A DNA stretch of 64,000 nucleotides from Streptomyces asoensis (GTDB lineage: Bacteria; Actinomycetota; Actinomycetes; Streptomycetales; Streptomycetaceae): NCBI RefSeq assembly GCF_013085465.1, contig NZ_CP049838.1, positions 5,022,001-5,086,000 on the forward strand, read 5' to 3'. Made by a program: the position numbers and the translations under genes. Shown one piece after another: positions 17,436 through 26,291 of this stretch (position 1 is its first letter; each line of letters begins with the position of its first letter). Under the pieces are notes generated by a model. It did no database searches. It was not told where the DNA came from and was given only the letters and a program-made list of their open reading frames with translations.

Positions 17436-17726
17436 TCAGTGGGTCTCGGGACGGAGGACCTTGGTCCGGAGGACCGACTCGTTCAGGTTCATCTGGCGGT
17501 CGAGCTCCTTGACGACCGCAGGCTCTGCCTGAAGGTCGATGACCGAGTAGATGCCCTCGGGCTTCTTCTTGATCTCGTACGAGAGACGACGACGGCCCCA
17601 GGTGTCGACCTTCTCCACCTTTCCGTTGCCCTCACGGACAACGGAGAGGAAGTTCTCGATCAGCGGGGAGACAGCGCGCTCCTCGAGATCGGGGTCGAGG
17701 ATGACCATCACTTCGTAGTGACGCAT
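17436..17726 (-). CDS. rpsF: 30S ribosomal protein S6
   Basis: 96 residues from ATG at 17726, preceded by a textbook AAAGGAGGTG on the minus strand. A longer upstream frame is rejected. [16 protein letters not shown] and [15 protein letters not shown] are S6 hallmarks. It is the first gene of the operon with ssb, rpsR and rplI. The promoter should lie in the 287 bp shared with the divergent small membrane protein gene, but I see no clear consensus. Confidence 0.96.
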
Positions 17727-18013
17727 GTGGAACCCACCTCCTTTGGACTCAGCGGCCACGGTCGATCCGTGGCAGGAGGGTTGTGATGCGTACGCAACGG
17801 TATCGGCCGCCACTGACAATCGGGGGTCGGCTTGCGACTTCCCCGCTCTCAGCTGGACGGACTCCCTGGCAATGCCTGGGCAGACACCGGTGCAGACGGT
17901 ACAGACTACCTGCACACACGCTTCCGGTTGAAATCCGGCGTGGATGACCGTCAGTCTGTACACGTCGGGTGTGTATGGCGCTACGATGCGCCGCCTTCCG
18001 CAGGAGGTGCCCC

Positions 18014-18325
18014 ATGGCACAGGCATTGCGACCCAATACCGCCGGTTCTCTCTTCGCCACCGACGGCAAAACCCATCCAATCCAGGACACCCTGCTGGCA
18101 GTGACGCTGGTGCTCGGTCTGACGGCCTTCATCACGTCGTTCTTCCACAGCCTTCATCTGCTCAGCTCCTGGGCCGGCCTGGTGGGAATCCTGACCGGCG
18201 CGTACGGACAGTGGATCTCCGAGACCACCCGTGAGCGCTTCGGTCTGATCCTGGGTCTCGGTGCCTCGGGCTTCGGGTTCTTCATCGGCATGGCCCACGG
18301 CGGCCTCTTCGGCGGAATCTGGTGA
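18014..18325 (+). CDS. Small membrane protein of unknown function
   Basis: 103 residues from ATG at 18014, preceded by AGGAGGTG. Three hydrophobic segments (~28-47, ~50-64, ~76-100) predict an integral membrane protein with a short hydrophilic N terminus. The C-terminal segment is rich in Gly and Phe. It has no recognised domain. It is divergent from rpsF and lies upstream of femX, a position that looks conserved in Streptomyces, but no role can be inferred. Confidence 0.75.
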
Positions 18326-18538
18326 CCCGACCGGCGCCGGTGCCCGCACCACGGACACCGCCCACGCCGGAAGCCACGTAGGACACCTACGAATCCGGAC
18401 GGAACGCCCCGGCCGCGCGCGGGCCGGGGCGCAGGTTCCGTACGCCCAGTCGGGCAGCTCGCAAGGCGCAGTAGGCTTCGGCGCGAGAGCCGGAGCCCCT
18501 GTACCCATGGGGACACACCAGCCCGAGGAGCGCCCCGA

Positions 18539-19660
18539 ATGAGCCTGACCCTGAGGACGATCAGCCGCGAGCAGCATCTGGCATACATCCAGAGCCTGCC
18601 GTCGGCGAGCCACATGCAGGTTCCGGCCTGGGCCGATGTCAAGGCCGAGTGGCGTTCGGAGAACCTCGGCTGGTTCGACGAGCGCACCGGTGAACTGGTC
18701 GGCGTGGGCCTCGTCCTCTACCGCCAGTTGCCCAAGATCAAGCGCTACCTGGCCTACCTTCCCGAGGGCCCGGTCATCAACTGGTACGCGCCGAATCTGA
18801 CCGACTGGCTGGAACCGATGCTCGCGCACCTCAAGCAGCAGGGCGCCTTCTCGGTGAAGATGGGCCCGCCGGTGATCATCCGTCGCTGGGAGGCCATCTC
18901 CATCAAGGCGGGCATCCAGAGCCCGGACGTGAAGAGACTGCGCGACATCGAGGCCGACTTCATCGAGCCGCGCGCCTTCGAGGTGGCCGACAAGCTGCGC
19001 CGTATGGGCTGGCAGCAGGGCGAGGACGGTGGCGCCGGCTTCGGCGACGTCCAGCCGCGCTACGTCTACCAGGTGCCGCTGGCGAACCGTTCCCTTGAAG
19101 AGGTCCACAAGAACTTCAACCAGCTGTGGCGCCGCAACATCAAGAAGGCCGAGAAGGCCGGCGTCGAGGTGGTCCAGGGCGGTTACCACGACCTCGAGGA
19201 GTGGCAGCGGCTGTACGAGATCACGGCCGTGCGGGACCACTTCCGGCCGCGCCCGCTCTCCTACTTCCAGCGCATGTGGTCGGCCCTCAACACCGAGGAC
19301 CCCAACCGCATGCGGCTGTACTTCGCCCGCCACAACGGCGTGAACCTTTCGGCGGCGACGATGCTGATCGTCGGCGGCCACGTCTGGTACTCCTACGGCG
19401 CGTCCGACAACATCGGCCGTGAGTTCCGGCCCTCGAACGCGATGCAGTGGCGGATGCTGCGCGACGCCTACGCGCTCGGCGCGACCGTCTACGACCTGCG
19501 CGGCATCTCCGACTCGCTGGACGAGACCGACCACCTCTTCGGCCTGATCCAGTTCAAGGTCGGCACCGGCGGACAGGCCGCGGAGTACCTCGGCGAGTGG
19601 GACTTCCCCCTGAACAAGCTGCTCCACAAGGCCCTCGACATCTACATGTCGCGCCGCTGA
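18539..19660 (+). CDS. femX: FemX/FemABX peptidyltransferase
   Basis: 373 residues from ATG at 18539, after GAGGAG. The FemAB fold of two GNAT-like domains is evident: HMQVPAWADVKAEWRSE near the start and GASDNIGREFRPSNAMQW with YDLRGISDS near the end. In Streptomyces coelicolor FemX adds the first glycine to the lipid II stem peptide using Gly-tRNA. That branch forms the LL-Dap-Gly bridge. The reaction occurs at the inner membrane face. An alanine-racemase-like gene follows 93 bp downstream, and a flippase (MurJ) and PBP genes lie in the same window. Assignment to this family is firm; the exact residue added is inferred. Confidence 0.88.
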   Translation: MSLTLRTISREQHLAYIQSLPSASHMQVPAWADVKAEWRSENLGWFDERTGELVGVGLVLYRQLPKIKRYLAYLPEGPVINWYAPNLTDWLEPMLAHLKQQGAFSVKMGPPVIIRRWEAISIKAGIQSPDVKRLRDIEADFIEPRAFEVADKLRRMGWQQGEDGGAGFGDVQPRYVYQVPLANRSLEEVHKNFNQLWRRNIKKAEKAGVEVVQGGYHDLEEWQRLYEITAVRDHFRPRPLSYFQRMWSALNTEDPNRMRLYFARHNGVNLSAATMLIVGGHVWYSYGASDNIGREFRPSNAMQWRMLRDAYALGATVYDLRGISDSLDETDHLFGLIQFKVGTGGQAAEYLGEWDFPLNKLLHKALDIYMSRR

Positions 19661-19753
19661 CGTCACGTTCAGTGATTCCATACCACTGACACCTCTGACA
19701 CCTCTGACGCGTTTCCCCACACCGCAGCCACGAGAAAGGTCCCAGGTCCGGCC

Positions 19754-20785
19754 ATGGCGCTCACCCTCTACGTCGACACCGCGCGCTGGCGGGCGCATCA
19801 CAAGCACGTGCAGGAGCAGTTCCCGGGACTCGTCCCGGTCTGCAAGGGCAACGGCTACGGCTTCGGGCACGACCGGCTGGCCGAGGAGGCCACCCGGTTG
19901 GGCTCGGACGTCCTCGCCGTCGGCACGACGTACGAGGCCGCGCGCATCAAGGACTTCTTCGGCGGCGACCTGCTGGTGCTGACGCCCTACCGGCGCGGTG
20001 AGGAGCCCGTCCCGCTGCCCGACCGGGTCGTGCGCTCGGTGTCGTCGATCGACGGCGTGTACGGCCTCGTGGGCGCTCGGGTGGTCATCGAGGTGATGTC
20101 GTCGATGAAGCGGCACGGCATCAGCGAGCAGGACCTGCCGCAACTGCACGCCGCCATCGAGAACGTCAGGCTCGAGGGTTTCGCCATCCACCTCCCGCTG
20201 GACCGCACCGACGGCTCCGACGCCGTCGAGGAGGTCATCGGCTGGATGGACCGGCTGCGCGCGGCCCGGCTGCCGCTGCACACGATGTTCGTCAGCCACC
20301 TCAAGGCCGACGAACTCGCCCGGCTGCGGCAGCAGTTCCCGCAGACCCGCTTCCGCGCCCGTATCGGCACGCGGCTGTGGCTGGGGGACCACGAGGCCAC
20401 CGAGTACCGCGGTGCCGTCCTGGACGTCACGCGGGTCGCCAAGGGTGACCGCTTCGGCTACCGGCAGCAGAAGGCGGCCTCAGACGGCTTCCTGGTCGTC
20501 GTGGCGGGCGGTACGTCGCACGGGGTGGGTCTGGAGGCCCCCAAGGCCCTGCACGGCGTCATGCCGCGCGCCAAGGGCGTCGCCCGGGCCGGCCTCGCCA
20601 CGGTGAACCGGAACCTCTCCCCGTTCGTCTGGGGCGGCAAGCAGCGCTGGTTCGCCGAGCCGCCGCACATGCAGGTGTCCATCCTGTTCGTGCCCTCGGA
20701 CGCGCCGGAGCCGCACGTCGGCGACGAACTCGTGGCCCATCTGCGGCACACCACCACACAGTTCGACCGGATCGTGGACCGCTGA
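19754..20785 (+). CDS. Alanine-racemase-like PLP protein (fold type III)
   Basis: 343 residues. The PLP lysine is K31 in VCKGNGYGFGHD, as in alanine racemases (canonical VKANAYGHG). A Tyr is kept in GDRFGYR near the usual second-catalytic-base region. The following GYADG motif of true racemases is replaced by GGTSHGVG, and overall identity to Alr looks low. It could racemise an amino acid or be a specialised relative. It directly follows femX, so a link to lipid II stem-peptide chemistry is a reasonable inference. A 23-bp-stem terminator follows. Confidence 0.72.
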   Translation: MALTLYVDTARWRAHHKHVQEQFPGLVPVCKGNGYGFGHDRLAEEATRLGSDVLAVGTTYEAARIKDFFGGDLLVLTPYRRGEEPVPLPDRVVRSVSSIDGVYGLVGARVVIEVMSSMKRHGISEQDLPQLHAAIENVRLEGFAIHLPLDRTDGSDAVEEVIGWMDRLRAARLPLHTMFVSHLKADELARLRQQFPQTRFRARIGTRLWLGDHEATEYRGAVLDVTRVAKGDRFGYRQQKAASDGFLVVVAGGTSHGVGLEAPKALHGVMPRAKGVARAGLATVNRNLSPFVWGGKQRWFAEPPHMQVSILFVPSDAPEPHVGDELVAHLRHTTTQFDRIVDR

Positions 20786-20808
20786 GGCGCGAGCGCCGAA
20801 GAACGCAG

Positions 20809-20857
20809 CAACGGGAAAGGCCGTACACGCAGACTGCGTGTACGGCCTTTCCCGTTG
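20809..20857. terminator. Very strong terminator between convergent genes
   Basis: A perfect 23-bp stem (20809-20831 with 20835-20857) with a 3-nt loop lies between the alanine-racemase-like gene and the convergent mannosyltransferase gene. Confidence 0.85.
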
Positions 20858-20900
20858 GCCCGCTGACGGGCCCTGATGCCCTGGGCCGCGCCCTGTTCGC

Positions 20901-22409
20901 TCAGAGCGAACTGTCGGTGGCATCCTGCTTGCCCCAGTCCACCTGCGGCCCGTCGAAGTGGGAGGCGTGCCGGGGCGGATGCGCCGCGGCGCCGAGCACG
21001 AAGACGTCCTCCGCCCCGTCGAGCACTCCGCCCGAGGGGTCGTCGTCGCCCGCCTGCCGCACCACGTCCCGCTCCGGCATCAGGATGTCGCGCACGACCA
21101 CGCCGCACAGGTAGAGCGTTCCCAGCAGGTGCACACCGATGGCCCAGTGGTAGCCGTCGGTCGGCAGACCCTTGTGGGCGTCTCCGCTCATCGTGTACGC
21201 GAGGTACATCCAGATGCCCAGGAAATAGGCGACCTCGCACGCCTGCCAGATCAGGAAGTCCCGCCACTTCGGCCGGGCGAGCACCGCCAGCGGCACCAGC
21301 CACAGAACGTACTGCGGCGAGTAGACCTTGTTGGTGAGGATGAAAGCGGCCACGATCAGAAAGGCCAGCTGGGCGAAGCGGGGCCGACGGGGTGCGATCA
21401 GCGCCAGCACGGCGATGCCCGCGGCGCACAGCACGACGAGCAGCGTGGCGAGGGTGTTGACGCTGTCGGTGGTGAGGGGATCGCTGGAGTTCTGCGCCAT
21501 GATCAGCCAGAAGGAGCCGAAGTCGACCCCCCGCTCCTGGCTGAACCGGTAGAACTTCGACCACCCGTCGAAGGCGAAGAGCATGACGGGCAGGTTCACC
21601 ACCAGCCACGCGACGACCGCACCGCCCAGGGCCTTGCCGAAGTCCCGCCACTTCCCCGCACGCCAGCACAGCACGAACAGGGGACCGAGCAGGAAGACGG
21701 GATAGAGCTTGGCGGCCGTGGCGAGCCCCAGCAGGACGCCGAAGGCAAGGGACCGGCCCCGCGACCACATGAGCATCGCCGCGGCCGTCAGAGCGACCGC
21801 CAGGAGATCCCAGTTGATGGTCGCGGTCAACGCGAAGGCGGGCGCCAGGGCGACCAACAGGCCGTCCCACGGGCGCCGGGCGTGCGTCCGGGCCACACAG
21901 ACGGCGATGACGGCCGCACACGCCATCAGCATCCCGGCGTTGACCATCCAGTACCACTGTTCCTGGTCCTGGATGCTGCCGCTGCCCGGCGTCAGCCAGT
22001 TGGCCACCTCCATGAACACGCCGGTCAGCACCGGGTACTCGAGGTAGTCCATGTCGCCGGGCAGCTTGTCGAAGTACGGCACGAGTCCGTCGGCGAAACC
22101 GCGCCCCTGGTAGAGGTGCGGGATGTCCGAGTAGCAGGCGTGCGTGTACTGGGTGGTGGCGCCGAAGAACCAGCCGCCGTTGTAGCAGGGCGCCTTCTGG
22201 ATCAGTCCTAGGGCGAACATCCCGATCGCCACGAGCGCGACGATCCGCACGGGAGTCCACCAGGACGTCCCGAGCAGGGCCCGGCGGCCGAGGGGACCGC
22301 CGATCAGCTCACTGCCGGCCGTGGCCACCGGGTCATCGCTGGTCGGCTTCACCGGATCCGGCTCGTGCGCGCGCGTCGGCGTCGATTCTGCACTGGGCAT
22401 GAGCGACAT
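20901..22409 (-). CDS. GT87-like polyprenyl-phosphate-mannose-dependent glycosyltransferase
   Basis: 502 residues from ATG at 22409; an in-frame ATG at 22400 is equally possible. About 10-11 hydrophobic segments span ~45-430. Short polar loops contain YFDKLPGDMDYLEYPVLTG, a pattern of the DUF2029/GT87 alpha-mannosyltransferases. These add mannose from polyprenyl-phosphate-mannose to lipids or proteins on the outer membrane face. Both tails are hydrophilic. It lies beside FemX and a class A PBP, consistent with envelope glycan synthesis. The acceptor is unknown. Confidence 0.75.
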   Translation of the reverse strand: MSLMPSAESTPTRAHEPDPVKPTSDDPVATAGSELIGGPLGRRALLGTSWWTPVRIVALVAIGMFALGLIQKAPCYNGGWFFGATTQYTHACYSDIPHLYQGRGFADGLVPYFDKLPGDMDYLEYPVLTGVFMEVANWLTPGSGSIQDQEQWYWMVNAGMLMACAAVIAVCVARTHARRPWDGLLVALAPAFALTATINWDLLAVALTAAAMLMWSRGRSLAFGVLLGLATAAKLYPVFLLGPLFVLCWRAGKWRDFGKALGGAVVAWLVVNLPVMLFAFDGWSKFYRFSQERGVDFGSFWLIMAQNSSDPLTTDSVNTLATLLVVLCAAGIAVLALIAPRRPRFAQLAFLIVAAFILTNKVYSPQYVLWLVPLAVLARPKWRDFLIWQACEVAYFLGIWMYLAYTMSGDAHKGLPTDGYHWAIGVHLLGTLYLCGVVVRDILMPERDVVRQAGDDDPSGGVLDGAEDVFVLGAAAHPPRHASHFDGPQVDWGKQDATDSSL

Positions 22410-22436
22410 CCTGCCGTACGGACCTAGGAATACGCC

Positions 22437-22472
22437 GAGGGCCGCCCCACCTCGTTCGGTGGAGCGGCCCTC
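22437..22472. terminator. Hairpin downstream of the PBP gene
   Basis: Arms 22437-22451 and 22458-22472 pair over 9 + 5 bp with one internal mismatch. It lies between the PBP gene (minus strand) and the next minus-strand gene, directly abutting two parS sites. Confidence 0.7.
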
Positions 22473-22487
22473 GTTTCACGTGAAACA
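22472..22487. other. parS: parS site (15/16), first of a pair
   Basis: CGTTTCACGTGAAACA, one mismatch at position 1. Together with the next site it forms a 36-bp perfect palindrome (22473-22508). Confidence 0.88.
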
Positions 22488-22493
22488 TGCGCA

Positions 22494-22509
22494 TGTTTCA
22501 CGTGAAACA
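22494..22509. other. parS: parS site (perfect), second of a pair
   Basis: TGTTTCACGTGAAACA. Its centre is 22 bp, about two helical turns, from the centre of the preceding parS, so two ParB dimers would bind the same DNA face. Confidence 0.93.
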
Positions 22510-22531
22510 CCCAAGACGGACGGCAGTGCGG

Positions 22532-25210
22532 CTAGCCGCCCGGGCCTCCGAAGAAGCCACCGTTTCCGTTGCCTCTGCTGTTGCCGTCCGACTCCGTGGC
22601 CGTCGGCGTCGGAGTGGTGTCCCCTGTTCCCCCGTTGTCGTTCCCGTCGGTCGTCCCAGCGCTGTCGTCCTGGCAGTCGAAGAAGTTGGAGCACGTCTCG
22701 GACGCCGAGGGCGACGGCTCTACCTCCGTCTCGCTGGGAGACGCGGAGGGCGACGGCGACTCCTCCTCGGTCTCGGTGGCCGAAGGCGTCGGAGTCGGGG
22801 ACGGTTCCGCGTTCACGACCTCGCCGATCGGCTGGGGCTCCGGGAAGTCCTTCGACTTCGTACCCTTCAGCGCCTCGGCCATGTAGTCGTGCCAGATCTG
22901 CGCCGGGAACGAGGCGCCGTGGATCTTCTCCTGGCCACCTGTTCCGAACATCTCCAGGAACGTGCGGTTCTTGTTCGACTCGTCGTCGTCGTAGCGGAAC
23001 ATGGTGACCGCGGTCGACAGCTGCGGGGTGTAGCCCACGAACCAGGCCGACTTGTTGCCGTCGGTGGTGCCGGTCTTGCCGGCCACCTCGCGGCCGGGCA
23101 GCTGGGCGTTGGTGCCGGTGCCCTTCTCGACCACGGTCTTCAGGACGTCCGTGACATTGTCGGCGACCTTCGCGGTGAACGCCTGCTTCGTCTCGGTCTC
23201 GTGCGTGAAGATCTGGCCCTTCTCGCTCGTGACCTTCTCCACGGAGTAGGGATCACGCTGCTTGCCGCTGGCGGCGAAGGTGCCGTACGCACCCGCCATC
23301 CGGATCGCGCTCGGGTCGGAGATGCCGATCGAGAACGACGGGAAGCCGCTGTTGGTCAGGCTGGACTCCTTCAGGCCCGCGCTGACGGCGGATTCCTTCA
23401 CCTTGTCCAGACCGACGTCCATGCCGAGCTGCACGAAGGCGGAGTTCACCGACTCGCGCATCGCCTCCCGGAGGTCGATCTTGTATTTGGGCGGAGTCCC
23501 CAGGGAGACGTTGCCGTCATTGGTCTGAAGCCACTCCTCGCCCTTCTCGTTCTTCCAGACCGAACCGTCGTAGTTCTCGATCTTGAGCTTGTTCTTGCCG
23601 CTGAACAGGCTCTTGGGCGAGACGATGGTGCGTTCGTCCTGCGCCTGCGACGACCCCAGATCCGGATCCCGCACGCCCCACGTCATCGCGGCGGCCAGCA
23701 CGAACGGCTTGAACGTCGAACCGACCTGGGCGCCGGTCTGGTCGGCGTTGTCGGTGAAGTGCTTGGTGGCGTCCTCACCGCCGTAGATGGCCCGGATGGC
23801 ACCGGTGTCCGGTTCCACGGACGCCCCGCCGAACTGGACGTGCGTGTCCGTGTCCGGTCGTTCCTTCGGCTTGATGTTGGCCTTCTGGACCTTCGTGACC
23901 GACTCCTCGAGCTCCTTGACCTTGTTCTTGTCGAAGGTCGTGTAGATCGAGTAGCCGCCCTGCTGGAGCAGGTCCTGGGTGATCCCGGTCTTCTTGCTGT
24001 TGGTGACCAGGTAACCGTTGGCGAGGTCGACCAGGTAGCCGATCTGGCCCTTCAGGTCGGTGTTCGAGCGGGGGTTCTGCCACTTGGGGAGGGTGGTGTA
24101 CTTGGCCCGCACCGCGGCCTTCAGATGGCCGTACTCGACCATCTTGTCGAGGGTGTCCTGCATCTGGAGCGTGGCCCGCTTGATGTTGGCCGCGGGCGTG
24201 GCACCGACCGAGTCGACGGAGGTCGCGCCGGCGGGGTCGTAGTACGTGGCGCCCTTCAGCATGGCGGCCAGGAACGCGCACTCGCCCGGGTTGAGCTTGA
24301 TCGCGTCCTTGTTGAAGTACGCGCGGGCGGCGGCCTGGATCCCGTAGGCGTTACGCCCGTAGTACGCGGAGTTCAGATAGCCCTGCATGATCTGGTCTTT
24401 GTCGACCTCGGCGCCCACCTTGATGGACACGAAGATCTCCTTGAACTTCCGGGAGATCGTCTGCGACTGGTCGTTCAGCATGGCGTTCTTGACGTACTGC
24501 TGGGTGATCGTCGATCCACCCTGCGTCTGGCCGCCCCTCGCCATGTTGAACACGGCTCGGGCGATGCCCTTGGGGTCGATGCCGCTGTCGTCGTAGAAGG
24601 TCTTGTTCTCCTGCGAGATCACCGCCCAGCGCATCTCCTCCGGGATCTGCGAGAGGTCGATGTTCTGACGGTTCGTCTCACCACCGGTGGCAACCATCTG
24701 GCTGCCGTCCTTCCAGTAGTAGACGTTGTTCTGCGCCGTCGCCGTCTTGGCGACGTCAGGGATGCCCACCATGGCGTACCCGATGCCCGCCACGGCCACC
24801 AGACTGCCCACGAAGCCGACGAACAGGCCCCCGACGAGCTTCCAGGACGGCATCCAGCGCTGCCAGCCGTACTTGCCGGCGCGTGGGTAATCGATCAGAC
24901 GCTTGCTGTCGGGCGCCGGTCGCCCTCTGCCCCGTCCGGGGCCGGTCGGGGCTCCGCGCCGGCCCCCTGTGGGCTCGGCCGCTCTGCGCCGCCCACCCGA
25001 GTCTCTCTGGGGCGCGCGCCGGGCGTCGGCGCGGCTGCCTTGCGACTGCTCCTCGCCTCCGGCCCCGTGACCCAACCCGTAGTCGGCAGGAGATCCGGTG
25101 GCGCCTCGCGGTGCCGCGCGGCGGCCGGAGGACGGACCGGACTGGCCGCGTCGGGCCGCGGCACGTCCGCCTCCCTGCGGCTGCGGCGGTTTGCGACGGT
25201 GCTCGCTCAT
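22532..25210 (-). CDS. Class A penicillin-binding protein (bifunctional transglycosylase/transpeptidase)
   Basis: 892 residues from ATG at 25210, with GAGGAG upstream on the minus strand. A ~120-residue Arg/Gly/Pro-rich cytoplasmic tail precedes one membrane segment (~122-145). The GT51 transglycosylase domain includes SQENKTFYDDSGID and GGSTITQQYVKN. The transpeptidase domain has SxxK as STFK (~497), SVN (~588) and KTGTT (~711). The last ~120 residues are an acidic Pro/Ser/Glu/Thr tail. It polymerises lipid II and cross-links peptidoglycan outside the cell. The neighbouring FemX and mannosyltransferase suggest an envelope cluster. Confidence 0.93.
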   Translation of the reverse strand: MSEHRRKPPQPQGGGRAAARRGQSGPSSGRRAAPRGATGSPADYGLGHGAGGEEQSQGSRADARRAPQRDSGGRRRAAEPTGGRRGAPTGPGRGRGRPAPDSKRLIDYPRAGKYGWQRWMPSWKLVGGLFVGFVGSLVAVAGIGYAMVGIPDVAKTATAQNNVYYWKDGSQMVATGGETNRQNIDLSQIPEEMRWAVISQENKTFYDDSGIDPKGIARAVFNMARGGQTQGGSTITQQYVKNAMLNDQSQTISRKFKEIFVSIKVGAEVDKDQIMQGYLNSAYYGRNAYGIQAAARAYFNKDAIKLNPGECAFLAAMLKGATYYDPAGATSVDSVGATPAANIKRATLQMQDTLDKMVEYGHLKAAVRAKYTTLPKWQNPRSNTDLKGQIGYLVDLANGYLVTNSKKTGITQDLLQQGGYSIYTTFDKNKVKELEESVTKVQKANIKPKERPDTDTHVQFGGASVEPDTGAIRAIYGGEDATKHFTDNADQTGAQVGSTFKPFVLAAAMTWGVRDPDLGSSQAQDERTIVSPKSLFSGKNKLKIENYDGSVWKNEKGEEWLQTNDGNVSLGTPPKYKIDLREAMRESVNSAFVQLGMDVGLDKVKESAVSAGLKESSLTNSGFPSFSIGISDPSAIRMAGAYGTFAASGKQRDPYSVEKVTSEKGQIFTHETETKQAFTAKVADNVTDVLKTVVEKGTGTNAQLPGREVAGKTGTTDGNKSAWFVGYTPQLSTAVTMFRYDDDESNKNRTFLEMFGTGGQEKIHGASFPAQIWHDYMAEALKGTKSKDFPEPQPIGEVVNAEPSPTPTPSATETEEESPSPSASPSETEVEPSPSASETCSNFFDCQDDSAGTTDGNDNGGTGDTTPTPTATESDGNSRGNGNGGFFGGPGG

Positions 25211-25563
25211 CGAACGATTACTCCTCGGGCAGGCGCATCCGTGCGCGCCTGGAAAGGGCGGCTGGTTTCCTGTCCCCCCGAAGTACGGATGCGGTCGGTC
25301 GCGCATTCACCCGTACTGCACCGAGGACCTCGACGCCCCCCGGCGTCTCATGGGTCCCGGTGGTGTGCATGGCGCACAGACTACGCACCGTCAAAACCTG
25401 CCTAGCCCCGAAGGTCACCCCAAACCAGGCAACTTGCCCTCAATCAATCGGTGATGTGATCCCGTTCACCTTCTCCCCTCTTGTCGCATCCGGAAGGCCG
25501 TTCTATCGTCGTGATGTATCGAGTCGATACATCAGCGCGACATAAGGCCGAGAGGAGGCGACG
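25211..25563. promoter_or_regulatory. PBP-padR divergent region with a padR promoter
   Basis: 353 bp between divergent genes. On the plus strand TTGTCG (25481-25486), a 17-bp spacer and TATCGT (25504-25509) form a good vegetative-type promoter for padR. Its start point would fall at the left edge of the palindrome at 25513-25533. No clear promoter for the PBP gene was found on the minus strand. Confidence 0.6.
25513..25533. promoter_or_regulatory. PadR operator palindrome
   Basis: A perfect 21-bp dyad, GATGTATCGA-G-TCGATACATC. It contains the ATGT...ACAT ends typical of PadR-family operators and overlaps the predicted padR transcription start, which indicates autorepression. Confidence 0.78.
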
Positions 25564-26247
25564 ATGAGCCGGCGTGCCGGGATCCTCGAGTTCGCCGTCC
25601 TGGGCCTTCTCCGCGAGTCTCCGATGCACGGCTATGAGCTGCGCAAACGGCTCAATACGTCACTGGGTGTGTTCCGTGCGTTCAGCTACGGCACGCTCTA
25701 CCCCTGCCTCAAGACGCTGGTCACCAACGGCTGGTTGATCGAGGAACCGGGAAACACCCACGAAGACGCCCTCGCCGCTCCACTCGCAGGGCGTCGCGCC
25801 AAGATCGTCTACCGGTTGACGGCGGAGGGTAAGGAGCACTTCGAGGAACTGCTCTCGCAGACGGGTCCCGACGCGTACGAGGACGAACACTTCGCCGCTC
25901 GTTTCGCCTTCTTCGGGCAGACGTCGCGCGACGTTCGCATGCGCGTACTCGAGGGCCGTCGCAGCCGGCTGGAGGAGCGCCTCGAGAAGATGCGCGCCTC
26001 CCTGGCGCGCACCCGGGAGCGCCTCGACGACTACACGCTTGAGCTCCAGCGCCACGGTATGGAGTCCGTGGAGCGCGAAGTGCGCTGGCTGAACGAGCTC
26101 ATCGAGAGCGAGCGGGCCGGACGGGACCTGACAGGTCCCGCTTCCGGGGGGCCCGCTCAACAGAACACCACATCTGGATCGACGGGCGGCCTGCCCCGCC
26201 CCGGGGACACCCCCGGGGCGGATCTGCCCGACGAAACCGCCACGTGA
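25564..26247 (+). CDS. PadR-family transcriptional regulator
   Basis: 227 residues, ATG after GAGAGGAGG. The PadR winged HTH is clear at ~8-80: [24 protein letters not shown], then [20 protein letters not shown] long C-terminal helical region (~100-195) with heptad-like Leu/Arg spacing mediates dimerisation. The tail is Gly/Pro-rich. A perfect palindrome upstream suggests autoregulation. ino1 starts 44 bp downstream on the same strand and may be read through or regulated by it. Confidence 0.9.
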   Translation: MSRRAGILEFAVLGLLRESPMHGYELRKRLNTSLGVFRAFSYGTLYPCLKTLVTNGWLIEEPGNTHEDALAAPLAGRRAKIVYRLTAEGKEHFEELLSQTGPDAYEDEHFAARFAFFGQTSRDVRMRVLEGRRSRLEERLEKMRASLARTRERLDDYTLELQRHGMESVEREVRWLNELIESERAGRDLTGPASGGPAQQNTTSGSTGGLPRPGDTPGADLPDETAT

Positions 26248-26291
26248 GCGCCCATTCAGGGCCTCACTCGTACACACAGGGAGCAACCGGA

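Noticed and set aside
17791..17819. TTGTCA-17-TGCGTA as the rpsF promoter on the minus strand
   Set aside because: The -10 hexamer lacks the conserved A at position 2 and T at position 6.
22487..25405. 972-codon plus-strand frame opposite the PBP gene
   Set aside because: It is an antisense shadow created by GC-rich third positions. The minus strand has clear GT51 and transpeptidase motifs.
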